Source of the DNA: Segatella baroniae B14
GTDB lineage: Bacteria; Bacteroidota; Bacteroidia; Bacteroidales; Bacteroidaceae
DNA: 64,000 bases
Reading direction: 5' to 3'
NCBI RefSeq assembly: GCF_022024235.1
Contig: NZ_CP091799.1
Coordinates: forward strand, 591,001 to 655,000
Below, piece by piece: positions 44,309 through 54,305 of this stretch; position 1 is the stretch's first letter, and every line of letters begins with the position of its first letter. The notes under the pieces are model-generated. The model saw only the letters and a list, made by a program, of their open reading frames with translations. It was not told the origin of the DNA and did not search any database. The translations under genes were made by a program, and so were the position numbers.

Positions 44309-45532
44309 ATGAAAAAAGTAATGATTGCAGCTGTAATGCTTCTTGGAGCAAGCACAGCTTTTGCTGGTGACAGTGAAGCATTGAAGCAGATCTTGAAGGC
44401 TGGCACTTATGCTGAGGCTAAGGCTCTTTTGGAGCAGAACCTCAATAATCTTGCAAATGCTGCTGAAAAGGCTAAGGCTTATAATCAGTTGGTCGAGTTG
44501 GCTATGAACAAGTATAACAATGAAAGCAAGATTGTTACACAAAACCAAATGAATGATCAGTTGAAGCAGAGTGATAAGAACCAGGCTTATGATACTATTG
44601 GTATGTATAATGCTGCTGTTGATGCTCTTAACGCTGCTCAGGAATGTGTTAAATATGATGCAGAGCCTAATGAAAAAGGTAAGGTAAAACCTAAGTATAC
44701 GGGTTTGGCTGATCGTCTTTGGCCTGTACATACTGATCTCGTTAATGGTGGTCAGGCTGCTGCACAGAAGCAGGATGCTGATAATGTGTTGAAGTATTGG
44801 GGTACTTTCCTCGATTCAGAATCTTCTGATCTCTTTAAGAGCATTGGTGAGGATAAGCGTAAGGCTGAAGATTCTTATCGTGGCCAGGTTGCTCGTTTCG
44901 CTGCAGTTTATGCTTATCAGGCTAAAAAACTTGATGCTGCTAACCGTTATGTAGAGGTTGCTATGAAGGATACTGCTGAGTTTAAGAATGCGTTTAACTT
45001 GAAACTTCTTATCATGGGTGATGGTTTGAAGACTAAAGAAGATTCTTTGAACTATATTGGTAAATTGAAGGAACTTCAGGCTCAATATCCTGATAATGAT
45101 GTAATTTTGGATAAACTGTACAATACATACTCTGGTATGGGGGATAAGGCTGGTGCTAAACAGGTATTGAATGATGCACTTGCTAAGAATCCTAAGAATT
45201 TTGTTGCTCTTGCTGATCTTGGTATGCTTGCTATCTCAGAGAACAATGAGAAGGATGCTATCCACTATTTGAAGTTGGCAGTAGAAGTTCAGCCAGAGAA
45301 TCCTATTGTTCATACTTACCTTGGTACAGTATTGAATGTTAAGGCTTCTAATGAAATGGTTAAGGCTACACGTAATGTCATCTTTGATGAGGCTATTAAG
45401 CACCTTGATAAGGCTAAGGAGCTTGATCCTAATAAGCAGCAGGCAAACTGGGGTTACAATCGCTACCAGGCTTATTATGGCCGTTATGGTGAGGCTGATC
45501 CTAGAACTAAAGATGCAGAACTTGATAAGTAA
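44309..45532 (+). CDS. Periplasmic TPR-repeat protein
   Basis: 407 residues. Signal peptide (KKVMIAAVMLLGASTAFAG, cleavage near Ala18-Gly20). The mature protein is helical; tetratricopeptide repeats are clear at about 255-375 (KQVLNDALAKNPKNFVALAD, EKDAIHYLKLAVEVQPENPI, EAIKHLDKAKELDPNKQQAN). Gene-specific function unknown; a scaffold in the periplasm is likely. Codon use is that of highly expressed genes (strong CGT, AAG, GCT preference), suggesting abundance. Monocistronic, with a strong terminator. Confidence 0.85.
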   Translation: MKKVMIAAVMLLGASTAFAGDSEALKQILKAGTYAEAKALLEQNLNNLANAAEKAKAYNQLVELAMNKYNNESKIVTQNQMNDQLKQSDKNQAYDTIGMYNAAVDALNAAQECVKYDAEPNEKGKVKPKYTGLADRLWPVHTDLVNGGQAAAQKQDADNVLKYWGTFLDSESSDLFKSIGEDKRKAEDSYRGQVARFAAVYAYQAKKLDAANRYVEVAMKDTAEFKNAFNLKLLIMGDGLKTKEDSLNYIGKLKELQAQYPDNDVILDKLYNTYSGMGDKAGAKQVLNDALAKNPKNFVALADLGMLAISENNEKDAIHYLKLAVEVQPENPIVHTYLGTVLNVKASNEMVKATRNVIFDEAIKHLDKAKELDPNKQQANWGYNRYQAYYGRYGEADPRTKDAELDK

Positions 45533-45550
45533 TTTTGCTTATCGATATAT

Positions 45551-45586
45551 AAAAGGCTGACGATTAGTTTCGTCAGCCTTTTTTAT
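45551..45586. terminator. Bidirectional terminator between TPR gene and dnaB
   Basis: AAAAGGCTGACG/CGTCAGCCTTTT, perfect, with A-run and T-run; serves the convergent TPR and dnaB genes. Confidence 0.9.
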
Positions 45587-45602
45587 ATATATTTCAAAAG
45601 TC

Positions 45603-47114
45603 TTAGAAGGGAAGTGGTCCTCCGCCACCATTAGGGTCTGGTGGTGGAAATGCACCTGGGGCTGCGCCCACGTTAGAACCCAATATCTCGCCTCCCATAG
45701 TTGGCGGGAGTGCCCCCATACTTACATCACTAGGATTAGAAAAGCGAGTATATTGGCCTTCAAAGGTAAGCAGTACATCGCCTGTACTACCTTTACGATG
45801 TTTTGCGATAATAACTTGGGCCATGCCGTGTAAGTCATTTCCTTTTTCATCTTGATAAATGTGGTAATATTCTGGTCGATGAACGAAAAGTACCATGTCG
45901 GCATCTTGCTCAATGGCTCCAGATTCACGTAAGTCGCTCAGCTGTGGGCGTTTACCTTCAATGCCTTCACGATTTTCTACAGTACGATTTAACTGTGATA
46001 AGGCGAGTACTGGTATATTTAACTCTTTAGCTAGACCTTTTAATGATCGTGAAATCGTAGAAACCTCTTCCTGACGGTTTCCAAATCGCATACCATTGGC
46101 ATTCATTAACTGCAAGTAGTCAATCATTATCATTTTTATACCTTTCTCACGCGCCAGTCGGCGAGCTTTGGTACGTAGTTCAAAAATAGAGAGACCCGGA
46201 GTGTCGTCAATGTATAGTGGCTTACCCTGCATTTTACGTAGGTTTACATCAAGTCTCTGCCAGTCTTGTTGATCCATGTTACCGTTCAGTATCTTTTTAC
46301 CTTCAATTTCGCAGACATTGCTAATTAAACGGTTTACTAACTGAACGTTGTTCATTTCTAGAGAGAAGAAGGCTACTGGTATGTTATTGTCAATAGCTGC
46401 ATTCTTGGCCAAACTAAGTGCAAAAGATGTTTTACCCATGGCTGGACGTCCTGCTAGAATAATTAAGTCGGATGCCTGCCAACCCGAAGTAGCATCATCT
46501 AGATCTGTATATCCTGTGGTAATACCTGTCAAACCTCCACTGTTACTTGCAGCACGTTGTAGAATTTCTTGTGCCTCTTTGATAACAGGGTCAATCTGCG
46601 TGTAGTCTTGCTTCATGTTATTCTGTGATATCTCATAGAGGCCTCCTTCTGCTTGTTGCATGAGTTCATCTATGTCTACACTGTCATCGAATGCGCCTGT
46701 TTCAATTTTACCTGCAAATGAAATCAACTGTCTAGCGGTATATTTCTGTACTAAAATTTTGGCATAGTGAGAAATACGTGCAGATGTGGTAACATGTGAA
46801 GACAGTTCTGTGACATAAGCTGCACCACCGGCTTTCTCCAGATTGCCATCTTTTTTTAGCTGCTGGGTAACCGAAATAAAGTCGCTAGGTTGCTCATTCA
46901 TGTTGAGTGTCTGTATTGCCTGGTATATCTTCTGGTGAGCAGGTATGTAGAACGTTTCTGGTTTAAGCAGTTCTGATATTACTGAGAATGCATCATTGTC
47001 AATCATGAGCGCACCCAGTACAACCTTTTCCACCTCAGGTTCCTGTGGCTGCAGATGCCCATACGTATTATCGATAGGAGCAGATGTTTTACGTTGTTTA
47101 CGATTTGTTGGCAT
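45603..47114 (-). CDS. dnaB: Replicative DNA helicase DnaB
   Basis: 503 residues. N-terminal helical domain (about 25-130; VLGALMIDNDAF), linker helix, then RecA-like motor with Walker A AGRPAMGKTSFALSLA (221-236), VAFFSLEM (motif H1a), MIMIDYLQLMN (Walker B), LSQLNRTVE and SDLRESGAIEQDAD motifs. Hexameric 5'-3' fork helicase. The C-terminal 40 residues are Gly/Pro-rich (GAFPPPDPNGGGGPLPF), an extension not needed for the motor. Promoter box TATATTTG 26 bp upstream. Confidence 0.95.
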   Translation of the reverse strand: MPTNRKQRKTSAPIDNTYGHLQPQEPEVEKVVLGALMIDNDAFSVISELLKPETFYIPAHQKIYQAIQTLNMNEQPSDFISVTQQLKKDGNLEKAGGAAYVTELSSHVTTSARISHYAKILVQKYTARQLISFAGKIETGAFDDSVDIDELMQQAEGGLYEISQNNMKQDYTQIDPVIKEAQEILQRAASNSGGLTGITTGYTDLDDATSGWQASDLIILAGRPAMGKTSFALSLAKNAAIDNNIPVAFFSLEMNNVQLVNRLISNVCEIEGKKILNGNMDQQDWQRLDVNLRKMQGKPLYIDDTPGLSIFELRTKARRLAREKGIKMIMIDYLQLMNANGMRFGNRQEEVSTISRSLKGLAKELNIPVLALSQLNRTVENREGIEGKRPQLSDLRESGAIEQDADMVLFVHRPEYYHIYQDEKGNDLHGMAQVIIAKHRKGSTGDVLLTFEGQYTRFSNPSDVSMGALPPTMGGEILGSNVGAAPGAFPPPDPNGGGGPLPF

Positions 47115-47139
47115 GTATTTTTTTGTTTTTTACAAATTG

Positions 47140-47147
47140 CAAATATA
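47140..47147 (-). promoter_or_regulatory. -7 box TATATTTG of dnaB
   Basis: Minus-strand TATATTTGCAATTTG, perfect TAnnTTTG, 26 bp before the dnaB start. Confidence 0.65.
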
Positions 47148-47523
47148 GCTATTTTTTTTGTGAATTTAGTAATTTGTGGCTATATTATTTTTTGTTGTCA
47201 AAGATGTATAAATCTAATGCTAAAGTCTTAGTTTTAGAATCAATATGAATTCACAAAATAAATTAGATAAAATTTTGGGTTGTTGGTTTAAATAGTATGA
47301 TAATTTTTTAAGATTAGTATTTATGGGGGTATTTTTTTATATTGGTGTTTAGATTGAGTTCAAGTGAATTTTACTTTTTTGTCTGTTTAAAAAAATAGAG
47401 AATTTTTATTTTAAAAAGTATGCTTATTTTGTATATTTTTTTTAAATTTGCCTGCGTTAACCGATTATAGTGTATCATTAACAAAATGAAGAAAATACCA
47501 ACCGAATAATAATAATCACTATT
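47148..47523. other. Gene-free stretch between dnaB and the next gene
   Basis: About 375 bp of AT-rich DNA between divergent genes. A TAAATTTG box at 47443-47450 is a plausible promoter for the gene at 47524. No ORF or structured RNA recognised. Confidence 0.5.
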
Positions 47524-48141
47524 ATGGAAATAACAGAATTTTTAGAATTACCCAAAGGTTTTTATGAAATTGAGCGTCCAAAAAGCCCTGTAGATGCTGT
47601 TGCTTATGGATATATGTCTAATCAGGCAGAAGTAAATCTGCTAGCTTACCCCATTAAACGTGTTCAAGCAATGCCTTATGACGATGTTGAATTGTTAATT
47701 CTGCGTATTCATCAGACTTTGGAAGACACACAAGGCTTAGTGGAAGTTGGTAATGGAATTACTGATGATGGTAATCGATATATTTATTCGATTTTAAAGT
47801 CAATTTTAGATTCAGGTGGAACATCTTACAAAGTGAAGTTACATATTGATTTGTATGATTGTTGTCTTGAACTTTTAGGTACTTTTAATGAAATTGATAA
47901 TATAGGGCGAAGAGAACGTGAAATACGAGAGGTGCTGGATCAAAAAGGTTGGCTTAATAGAAATGGAAATCAGAAATGGAATGCTGACCCTTATTCTTCA
48001 AATTATGAGCACCCAATACTTCGTAATTTCTCAGAAAAGGAAGGCTTTGATAAACATTATCCAGGGCATCCTTTGTCGATACTTAGGAAGATGGTTAAAA
48101 CGGTGGTACACGAGTCTAACTTTGAACTCTTTGCTAGATAA
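47524..48141 (+). CDS. Unknown cytoplasmic protein, 205 residues
   Basis: No family recognised. Opens MEITEFLELPKGFYEIERP. Mixed alpha/beta composition, a Tyr/Asp-rich middle (IHQTLEDTQGLVEVGNGI, KLHIDLYDCCLELLG), no signal peptide or membrane helix. Own promoter likely at 47443. The downstream beta-barrel gene has its own promoter, so the two may not be an operon. Confidence 0.75.
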   Translation: MEITEFLELPKGFYEIERPKSPVDAVAYGYMSNQAEVNLLAYPIKRVQAMPYDDVELLILRIHQTLEDTQGLVEVGNGITDDGNRYIYSILKSILDSGGTSYKVKLHIDLYDCCLELLGTFNEIDNIGRREREIREVLDQKGWLNRNGNQKWNADPYSSNYEHPILRNFSEKEGFDKHYPGHPLSILRKMVKTVVHESNFELFAR

Positions 48142-48181
48142 GGAAAAAAGAATATTTTTTTGCGAATTGTTCTTTTTTTTA

Positions 48182-48189
48182 TACTTTTG
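48182..48189 (+). promoter_or_regulatory. -7 box TACTTTTG of the beta-barrel gene
   Basis: TACTTTTGC with TTTG (48159-48162) 19 bp upstream; 46 bp before the ATG at 48235. Confidence 0.7.
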
Positions 48190-48234
48190 CAAGTCAGAAT
48201 TATTTCAAGTTTATTAATATAAAAAGATTCAAGT

Positions 48235-48768
48235 ATGAAATTTTTTTGGGGTAAAGTTTTGTTTGCTCTTTGTTTAACAAGTTTGGGAGTTCTGAATGCA
48301 AATGCTCAGCGTGGTAAAGGATGGTATGTACAGTTGGGCGGCGGAATAGATGTTGTTACCAATGGTGATAGCGAAACTATGGGTGCTTTGGAAGTTAGTG
48401 GAGGCTATTACATAAATAAGCTGATAGGACTTGGTGTAGATTTGAATATTGCACCAGCTACAGGTACGCGTTCTTCTTTAGGAAATTTCTCATCTAAGAT
48501 ACGTTTTCGTCCGATGGCTTACAAGAGTTCTCGTATATTTGAAGTTGAGCCATTTGCTGGTCTTGGTTATGGTTGGTCTAAGTATTCACCATATAGTAAT
48601 TCTGCAGTGACAGGTAAGCTTGGTTGTGATTTACTTTTCAACTGTAATCCTAAGCATACAGTGCAAATCGGTGTAACTCCAGAATTTGTAGATTACCTTT
48701 GGACAGAATTTGGATTTAATGATTTACAGGTCTTTAATTTGATGGCAAAAGTGAAGGTTAATATCTAA
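48235..48768 (+). CDS. Small outer-membrane beta-barrel protein
   Basis: 177 residues. Signal peptide (to about ANAQ, residue 25), then eight alternating amphipathic strands rich in Gly/Tyr (GWYVQLGGGIDVV, GALEVSGGYYINKLIGLGVD, FEVEPFAGLGYGWSKY, HTVQIGVTPEFVDYL), ending VKVNI. Matches the OMP_b-brl/porin-family small barrels of Bacteroidota; function unknown. Own promoter and a perfect terminator. Confidence 0.8.
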   Translation: MKFFWGKVLFALCLTSLGVLNANAQRGKGWYVQLGGGIDVVTNGDSETMGALEVSGGYYINKLIGLGVDLNIAPATGTRSSLGNFSSKIRFRPMAYKSSRIFEVEPFAGLGYGWSKYSPYSNSAVTGKLGCDLLFNCNPKHTVQIGVTPEFVDYLWTEFGFNDLQVFNLMAKVKVNI

Positions 48769-48798
48769 ACATCAAATATTTTTTTATAGGTAAATTAG

Positions 48799-48837
48799 AT
48801 TCGCCATTAAGGGGTAACTCTTAATGGCGAATTTTGT
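48799..48837 (+). terminator. Terminator of the beta-barrel gene
   Basis: Perfect 13-bp stem ATTCGCCATTAAG/CTTAATGGCGAAT, 8-nt loop, then TTTTG. Confidence 0.85.
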
Positions 48838-48949
48838 ATTTACATACTGCTATTTTGTTTTATATATGAATATATTACATGATATTAACGGCTTTATAAA
48901 AGAAATAATGCGAAACTGAAAGGAAATATAGCAAAAAAGTTATAATTTG

Positions 48950-48981
48950 TTTGTTTGTATCAATTTAATTCATTACCTTTG
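48950..48981 (+). promoter_or_regulatory. leu operon promoter
   Basis: TTTG (48950-48953), 20-bp spacer, TACCTTTG (48974-48981): a textbook Bacteroidota promoter, 28 bp before the leader peptide ATG. Confidence 0.8.
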
Positions 48982-49008
48982 CATTCGAAATTTAAAATTG
49001 ACCGAAAA

Positions 49009-49092
49009 ATGGCAAAAAATCAGATTCTACTAAGTATTATTATTCGAATTCGACTACAACGAGTGGCCGGAAGTGAAGATTTGTGCTTGTAG
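49009..49092 (+). CDS. leuL: Leader peptide of the leucine operon
   Basis: 27 codons: MAKNQILLSIIIRIRLQRVA then GSEDLCL. It is packed with the regulating residues Ile (5), Leu (5) and Val, and the leucines at positions 7, 8 and 16 use CTA, a codon that looks uncommon in neighbouring genes. The coding region overlaps CGGAAGTG (49068-49075), which can pair with CACTTCCG in front of the terminator. A ribosome stalling on Ile/Leu codons would free that segment. Its position between promoter and attenuator is that of a classical transcription-attenuation leader. Confidence 0.85.
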   Translation: MAKNQILLSIIIRIRLQRVAGSEDLCL

Positions 49093-49154
49093 CTCTGATG
49101 TAAGAAATACAAAAGCCTTTCACACTTCCGATTGCGGGTGCGAGAGGCTTTTTT
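49068..49154 (+). promoter_or_regulatory. Transcription attenuator of the leu operon
   Basis: Terminator: AAAAGCCTTTCACAC (49111-49125) with GTGCGAGAGGCTTTTTT (49138-49154). Antiterminator: CGGAAGTG (49068-49075) with CACTTCCG (49123-49130), which overlaps the terminator's left arm. The two folds exclude each other. Stalling in the leader peptide should favour read-through into leuA. Confidence 0.85.
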
Positions 49155-49185
49155 AATTTGAACTTAATAAAAACATTATATTATT

Positions 49186-50685
49186 ATGAGTGACAGATTA
49201 TACATTTTTGACACAACACTTCGTGATGGCGAGCAGGTTCCTGGTTGTCAGCTGAATACAGTAGAGAAAATTCAGGTGGCTAAACAGTTGGAATTGCTAG
49301 GTGTCGATGTTATCGAAGCTGGTTTCCCAATTTCTTCTCCAGGTGATTTTAATTCTGTGGTTGAAATATCTAAGGCTGTAACGTGGCCTACAATCTGTGC
49401 ACTGACACGTGCGGTAGAGAAGGATATCGACTGTGCTGCTGAAGCTCTAAAATATGCTAAGCATAAACGTATACATACCGGTATTGGTACCAGCGATTCT
49501 CATATTAAATATAAGTTCAACTCCAATCGTGAAGAAATTATAGAGCGTGCTGTTGCTGCTGTCAAGTATGCAAAAAAGTATGTTGAGGATGTTGAGTTTT
49601 ATGCTGAAGATGCTGGTCGTACAGATAATGAGTATTTGGCTCGCGTTGTTGAGGCTGTTATTAAGGCTGGTGCCACTGTGGTGAATATCCCAGATACTAC
49701 AGGTTATTGTATGCCTGATGAATATGGTGCTAAAATTAAGTATTTGATGGAGCATGTAGATGGAGTGGATAAAGCTCGTTTGTCTACTCACTGTCACAAT
49801 GACTTAGGTATGGCTACTGCCAATACTTTACAAGGTGTTCTAAATGGTGCCCGTCAGGTTGAGGTTACTATTAATGGTATAGGCGAGCGTGCTGGTAACA
49901 CTTCGCTCGAAGAAGTTGCGATGATTCTTAAATGCCATAAACATATCGGAATAGATACTAATATTAATACAACCAAAATCGTACCTACCAGTCGTATGGT
50001 GTCTAGTTTGATGAATATGCCAGTTCAGCCTAATAAGGCTATTGTTGGCCGTAATGCTTTTGCTCATTCTTCGGGTATTCATCAGGATGGCGTGCTTAAA
50101 AATGTTCAGACCTATGAGATTATGGATCCTAAAGATGTGGGTCTTGATGATAACGCTATTGTACTTACAGCTCGAAGTGGTCGGGCCGCTTTAAAATACC
50201 GTTTAGAAGTTAATGGTATAACAGTCAACGATGATGCTAAGCTTGATAAGTTATATAAGCAATTCCTTCTTTTGGCAGATAAGAAGAAAGAGGTAACTGA
50301 TGATGATGTGCTGATGCTTGCAGGTGCAGACAATGCTTCTGTGCATGCTTTGTCTCTTGATTATCTACAGGTTACTACGGGTAAAGGCGTTCGCAGTGTT
50401 GCCAGTATAGGCTTGGATATCTCTGGTGAAAAGTTTGAAGCAGCTGCTACCGGAAACGGTCCTGTAGATGCTGCTATACGTGCGCTGAAGAAAATCATCA
50501 CAAAGCGCATGACGCTGAAGGAGTTTACAATTCAAGCTATTGATAAAGGAAGTGATGATGTTGGTAAGGTGCACATGCAGGTAGAATACGATGGTCATGT
50601 ATATTATGGCTTTGGTGCAGACACAGATATCGTAACGGCTTCAGTAGAGGCTTATATCGATTGTATTAATAAATTTAAGAAATAA
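49186..50685 (+). CDS. leuA: 2-isopropylmalate synthase
   Basis: 499 residues. First committed step of leucine synthesis: acetyl-CoA plus 2-ketoisovalerate. HMGL-like TIM barrel opens with [14 protein letters not shown] (8-21) and carries the metal-binding [15 protein letters not shown] and the [14 protein letters not shown] loop; the C-terminal regulatory (leucine-sensing) domain covers about 390-499. First structural gene of the operon, 32 bp after the attenuator. A family paralogue lies three genes downstream. Confidence 0.94.
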   Translation: MSDRLYIFDTTLRDGEQVPGCQLNTVEKIQVAKQLELLGVDVIEAGFPISSPGDFNSVVEISKAVTWPTICALTRAVEKDIDCAAEALKYAKHKRIHTGIGTSDSHIKYKFNSNREEIIERAVAAVKYAKKYVEDVEFYAEDAGRTDNEYLARVVEAVIKAGATVVNIPDTTGYCMPDEYGAKIKYLMEHVDGVDKARLSTHCHNDLGMATANTLQGVLNGARQVEVTINGIGERAGNTSLEEVAMILKCHKHIGIDTNINTTKIVPTSRMVSSLMNMPVQPNKAIVGRNAFAHSSGIHQDGVLKNVQTYEIMDPKDVGLDDNAIVLTARSGRAALKYRLEVNGITVNDDAKLDKLYKQFLLLADKKKEVTDDDVLMLAGADNASVHALSLDYLQVTTGKGVRSVASIGLDISGEKFEAAATGNGPVDAAIRALKKIITKRMTLKEFTIQAIDKGSDDVGKVHMQVEYDGHVYYGFGADTDIVTASVEAYIDCINKFKK

Positions 50686-50702
50686 TAAATACAAGATTAT
50701 AT

Positions 50703-52097
50703 ATGAATACTTTATTTGACAAGATTTGGGACAAACATGTAGTTCAGATCGTAGAAGACGGTCCGACACAACTTTATATTGATCGCTTGTATTGTCACGA
50801 GGTGACTTCACCACAGGCTTTTGCAGGTATGCGTGAGCGAGGACTTAAAATATTTCGCCCTGATCAAATTTTCTGTATGCCTGACCATAATATTCCTACA
50901 CATGATCAAGACAAACCTATCGAGGATCCTATTGGTAAACGACAGGTAGATACACTCGACAAAAACTGTGCAGAATTTGGTGTAACTGAGTTCAAAATGA
51001 ATTCAAAGGACAATGGTATAATACATGTCGTTGGTCCAGAGAAAGGCTTGTCTTTGCCTGGTATGACGATTGTTTGTGGTGATTCTCATACTTCTACTCA
51101 TGGTGCGATGGGCGCAGTTGCTTTTGGTATAGGAACCTCTGAAGTAGAGATGGTTATGGCATCACAGTGTATCCTGCAGTCTAAGCCAAAGAGTATGCGA
51201 ATTAATATCAATGGTAAACTTAAAAAAGGTGTAACAGCTAAGGATGTAGCACTTTATCTCATGGCTCAGATATCTACTTCAGGCGCTACTGGCTATTTCG
51301 TAGAATATGCTGGTGATGTGGTCAAGGATATGTCTATGGAAGGCCGCTTGACTTTATGTAATCTGAGTATTGAGATGGGGGCTCGTGGTGGCTTTGTTGC
51401 TCCTGATGAGACAACCTTTGAATATATCAAGGGTAGAGAATATGCTCCTAAGGGAGAAGAGTGGGATAAGGCTGTAGAAGAATGGAAGAAACTGAAGAGT
51501 GGTGATGATGCAGTATTCGATCGTGAACTTAACTATGATGCTGCAGACATTGAACCACGTGTTACATATGGTACAAATCCTGGTATGGGTATTGGTATCA
51601 ATGATACTATCCCTACACTCGATGAAATCGATGCTGAGGGACAGGCTTCTTTCAAAAAGAGTTTGAATTACATGGGTTTTAAACCTGGTGAGAAAATTTT
51701 AGGCCATAAGATAGATTATGTATTCCTTGGTGCTTGTACGAATGGACGTATTGAGGATTTCCGTGCCTTTGCTTCAATTGTAAAAGGACATCAGAAGGCT
51801 GAAGGCGTGACAGCTTGGTTGGTTCCTGGTTCATGGTTGGTTGATAAGCAGATTCGTGAAGAAGGAATTGATAAAATTGTTGAAGCTGCAGGCTTTGAAA
51901 TTCGTCAACCAGGGTGCTCTGCATGTCTTGCTATGAATGATGATAAAATACCGGCGGGCAAGTATTCTGTAAGTACTTCAAATCGTAATTTCGAAGGTCG
52001 TCAGGGACCAGGTAGTCGTACTATTTTGGCTAGTCCATTGGTCGCTGCCGCTTCTGCTATTACAGGTAAGTTGACAGACCCTCGTGAGTTCATGTAA
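50703..52097 (+). CDS. leuC: 3-isopropylmalate dehydratase large subunit
   Basis: 464 residues. Aconitase-family subunit with the [4Fe-4S] ligand cysteines in LGACTNGR and [10 protein letters not shown], and [20 protein letters not shown] motif (here [13 protein letters not shown]). With LeuD it isomerises 2- to 3-isopropylmalate. Gap of 17 bp after leuA. The typical start [14 protein letters not shown] is present. Confidence 0.95.
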   Translation: MNTLFDKIWDKHVVQIVEDGPTQLYIDRLYCHEVTSPQAFAGMRERGLKIFRPDQIFCMPDHNIPTHDQDKPIEDPIGKRQVDTLDKNCAEFGVTEFKMNSKDNGIIHVVGPEKGLSLPGMTIVCGDSHTSTHGAMGAVAFGIGTSEVEMVMASQCILQSKPKSMRININGKLKKGVTAKDVALYLMAQISTSGATGYFVEYAGDVVKDMSMEGRLTLCNLSIEMGARGGFVAPDETTFEYIKGREYAPKGEEWDKAVEEWKKLKSGDDAVFDRELNYDAADIEPRVTYGTNPGMGIGINDTIPTLDEIDAEGQASFKKSLNYMGFKPGEKILGHKIDYVFLGACTNGRIEDFRAFASIVKGHQKAEGVTAWLVPGSWLVDKQIREEGIDKIVEAAGFEIRQPGCSACLAMNDDKIPAGKYSVSTSNRNFEGRQGPGSRTILASPLVAAASAITGKLTDPREFM

Positions 52098-52117
52098 TTC
52101 TATCTTTTCACATTCAA

Positions 52118-52720
52118 ATGCACATCAAAATGAAACAGAAATTTAACGTAATAACATCAAGTTGTATTCCACTTCCTCTGGAAAATGTAGATACAGACCA
52201 GATTATACCTGCTCGTTTTCTAAAGGCGATTGATAAAAAGGGTATGGGTGAAAATCTTTTTCGTGATTGGCGATACAATGCTGATGGTTCTCCAAAGGCT
52301 GATTTCGTGATGAATGACCCTTCTTACAGTGGTGTTATCTTAGTGGCTGGTAAAAATTTTGGTTCAGGTTCTTCTCGTGAACATGCCGCATGGGCTATCG
52401 CAGGTGCAGGCTTCCGTGTCGTAATTAGTTCCTTCTTTGCAGATATTCATAAGAATAATGAGTTGAATAACTTGGTGTTACCTGTAGTGGTAAGTGAAAA
52501 TTTCTTGAAAGAGCTTTTCGATACTATTGATGGTAATCATCAAGCTCAGGTGAAAGTTGACCTGCCTAATCAGACTGTCACGAATCTGACAACAGGTCAC
52601 AGTGAACAGTTTGAAATCAATGGTTACAAGAAGCACTGCCTCGAAAATGGACTGGACGATGTAGACTTCCTGGTCCAAAATAGAGATAAGGTCGAAGCAT
52701 GGGAGTTAGCAAACAAATAG
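52118..52720 (+). CDS. leuD: 3-isopropylmalate dehydratase small subunit
   Basis: 200 residues from the first ATG; the ATG four codons later (52130, MKQKFNVITSS) is the more usual LeuD start. The swivel-domain signature VDTDQIIPARFLKA and the loop GKNFGSGSSREHAAWAI are intact. Forms the dehydratase with LeuC. Its 3' end overlaps the next gene by 22 bp. Confidence 0.95.
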   Translation: MHIKMKQKFNVITSSCIPLPLENVDTDQIIPARFLKAIDKKGMGENLFRDWRYNADGSPKADFVMNDPSYSGVILVAGKNFGSGSSREHAAWAIAGAGFRVVISSFFADIHKNNELNNLVLPVVVSENFLKELFDTIDGNHQAQVKVDLPNQTVTNLTTGHSEQFEINGYKKHCLENGLDDVDFLVQNRDKVEAWELANK

Positions 52721-54273
52721 AAATACTCGATTCAACCCTTCGTGATGGCGAACAGACCAATGGTGTCTCTTTCTTGCCTCACGAAAAGTTGATGATTGCG
52801 CGTCAGTTACTCTCTGAAGTCAAAGTCGATCGTATTGAGGTGGCTTCGGCGAGAGTATCTGAAAGTGAAAAAGATGCTGTTAGCATGATCTGTAATTATG
52901 CAAAAAGCATCGACCGTTTGGAAAGTGTAGAGGTTCTCGGCTTTGTGGATGGAATGAAGTCTGTGGACTGGATTAATGAGTGTGGTGGTAAAGTTATCAA
53001 TCTGCTGGCTAAAGGTTCGCTTAAACACTGTTCACAGCAGTTGCGTAAAACTCCTCGTGAACATATCTTAGATATCAAGGAGGTTATCAGTTATGCTCAT
53101 AGAAAGGATATGAAGGTTAACTTATATCTCGAAGACTGGTCGCAGGGGATGATTAATAGTCCTGAATTTGTCTATCAAATGATGGATGGCTTGAAAGATG
53201 AAGGTATTGTACGTTTCTTGTTGCCTGATACTTTAGGTATCTTGAATCCTTTGAATGCCTATAAATTCCTTCATGATATGGTTAGCCGTTATCCTGGTGT
53301 ACGTTTTGATTTTCATGCGCATAATGACTATGATATGGCTGTCGGTGATTCTTTAGCAGCTTTGGAAGCGGGTTGTACTGGTCTACACGTTACCGTGAAT
53401 GGTTTGGGAGAACGGTGTGGTAACGCTCCTTTGTCGTCTGTTCATGTAATGATTAAAGACCAAATGGGCTATAAAGATAATATTGATGAAACCGCTTTGG
53501 TTGATGCTAGTCATTTGGTGGCGGGCTATAGTGGCATTGCTGTTGCTCCTAATACACCTGTCGTAGGTGATTATGTCTTTACACAGGTTGCAGGGGTACA
53601 TGCTGATGGCGATAATAAAGGAAATCTTTACGCTAATGCTTTGGTTCCAGAAAGATTTGGTCGCCATCGTGAATATGCTTTAGGAAAGAATTCTGGTAAA
53701 GCCAATATTATTAAAAACTTGGCTGATTTCGGTTTAGAACTGACTAAAGAACAGACTAAGGCTGTTGCTAAACGCATAACAGAACTTGGGGCTCGTAAAC
53801 AACTGGTTACTCCTGATGACTTACCATATATTGTTAGTGATGTTCTTAAACATAATGCACCAGAAGATAAAGTGAAACTGGTAAGTTACATGGTTTCAAC
53901 TAGTTATGGCTTAAAGCCTATAGCCAGTCTGAAGGTAAGTATTAATGGTGAAGAGTATGAAGAGGATGCCACTGGTGATGGACAGTATGATGCCTTTGTT
54001 AAAGCACTTCGTTCTATTTACAAACATAAGTTGCATCGCACATTTCCTGCACTTGACAATTATGCTGTAAGTATTCCACCAGGTGGGCGTACTGATGCTT
54101 TGGTACAGACTGTAATAACCTGGCGTGAAGGTGATAAAATTTGGAGAACACGAGGATTGGATGCTGATCAGACTGAGGCTGCTATCAAAGCAACACTCAA
54201 AATGCTTAATATGGTAGAAAACAACGAAAGTACAATAAACAATCCTTCTCCAAGAAATTTGAATTTGGAATAA
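52699..54273 (+). CDS. Second isopropylmalate/citramalate synthase-family enzyme
   Basis: 524 residues. HMGL-like barrel ([16 protein letters not shown], 10-25; [34 protein letters not shown]) plus a C-terminal LeuA-type dimerisation/regulatory domain (about 400-510). It differs clearly from leuA in the same operon, so it likely condenses another keto acid: (R)-citramalate synthase, making the isoleucine precursor from pyruvate and acetyl-CoA, is the best guess, and LeuCDB can process citramalate to 2-ketobutyrate. Start overlaps the leuD end, arguing for coupled expression. Confidence 0.8.
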   Translation: MGVSKQIEILDSTLRDGEQTNGVSFLPHEKLMIARQLLSEVKVDRIEVASARVSESEKDAVSMICNYAKSIDRLESVEVLGFVDGMKSVDWINECGGKVINLLAKGSLKHCSQQLRKTPREHILDIKEVISYAHRKDMKVNLYLEDWSQGMINSPEFVYQMMDGLKDEGIVRFLLPDTLGILNPLNAYKFLHDMVSRYPGVRFDFHAHNDYDMAVGDSLAALEAGCTGLHVTVNGLGERCGNAPLSSVHVMIKDQMGYKDNIDETALVDASHLVAGYSGIAVAPNTPVVGDYVFTQVAGVHADGDNKGNLYANALVPERFGRHREYALGKNSGKANIIKNLADFGLELTKEQTKAVAKRITELGARKQLVTPDDLPYIVSDVLKHNAPEDKVKLVSYMVSTSYGLKPIASLKVSINGEEYEEDATGDGQYDAFVKALRSIYKHKLHRTFPALDNYAVSIPPGGRTDALVQTVITWREGDKIWRTRGLDADQTEAAIKATLKMLNMVENNESTINNPSPRNLNLE

Positions 54274-54305
54274 ACATTGTATTAGTACATCATAAAATAT
54301 TAATT

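Noticed and set aside
44111..44731. Minus-strand open frame of 206 codons opposite the start of the TPR gene
   Set aside because: Low-complexity Ile/Leu/Ser translation antisense to a well-supported secreted protein; includes the gyrA terminator.
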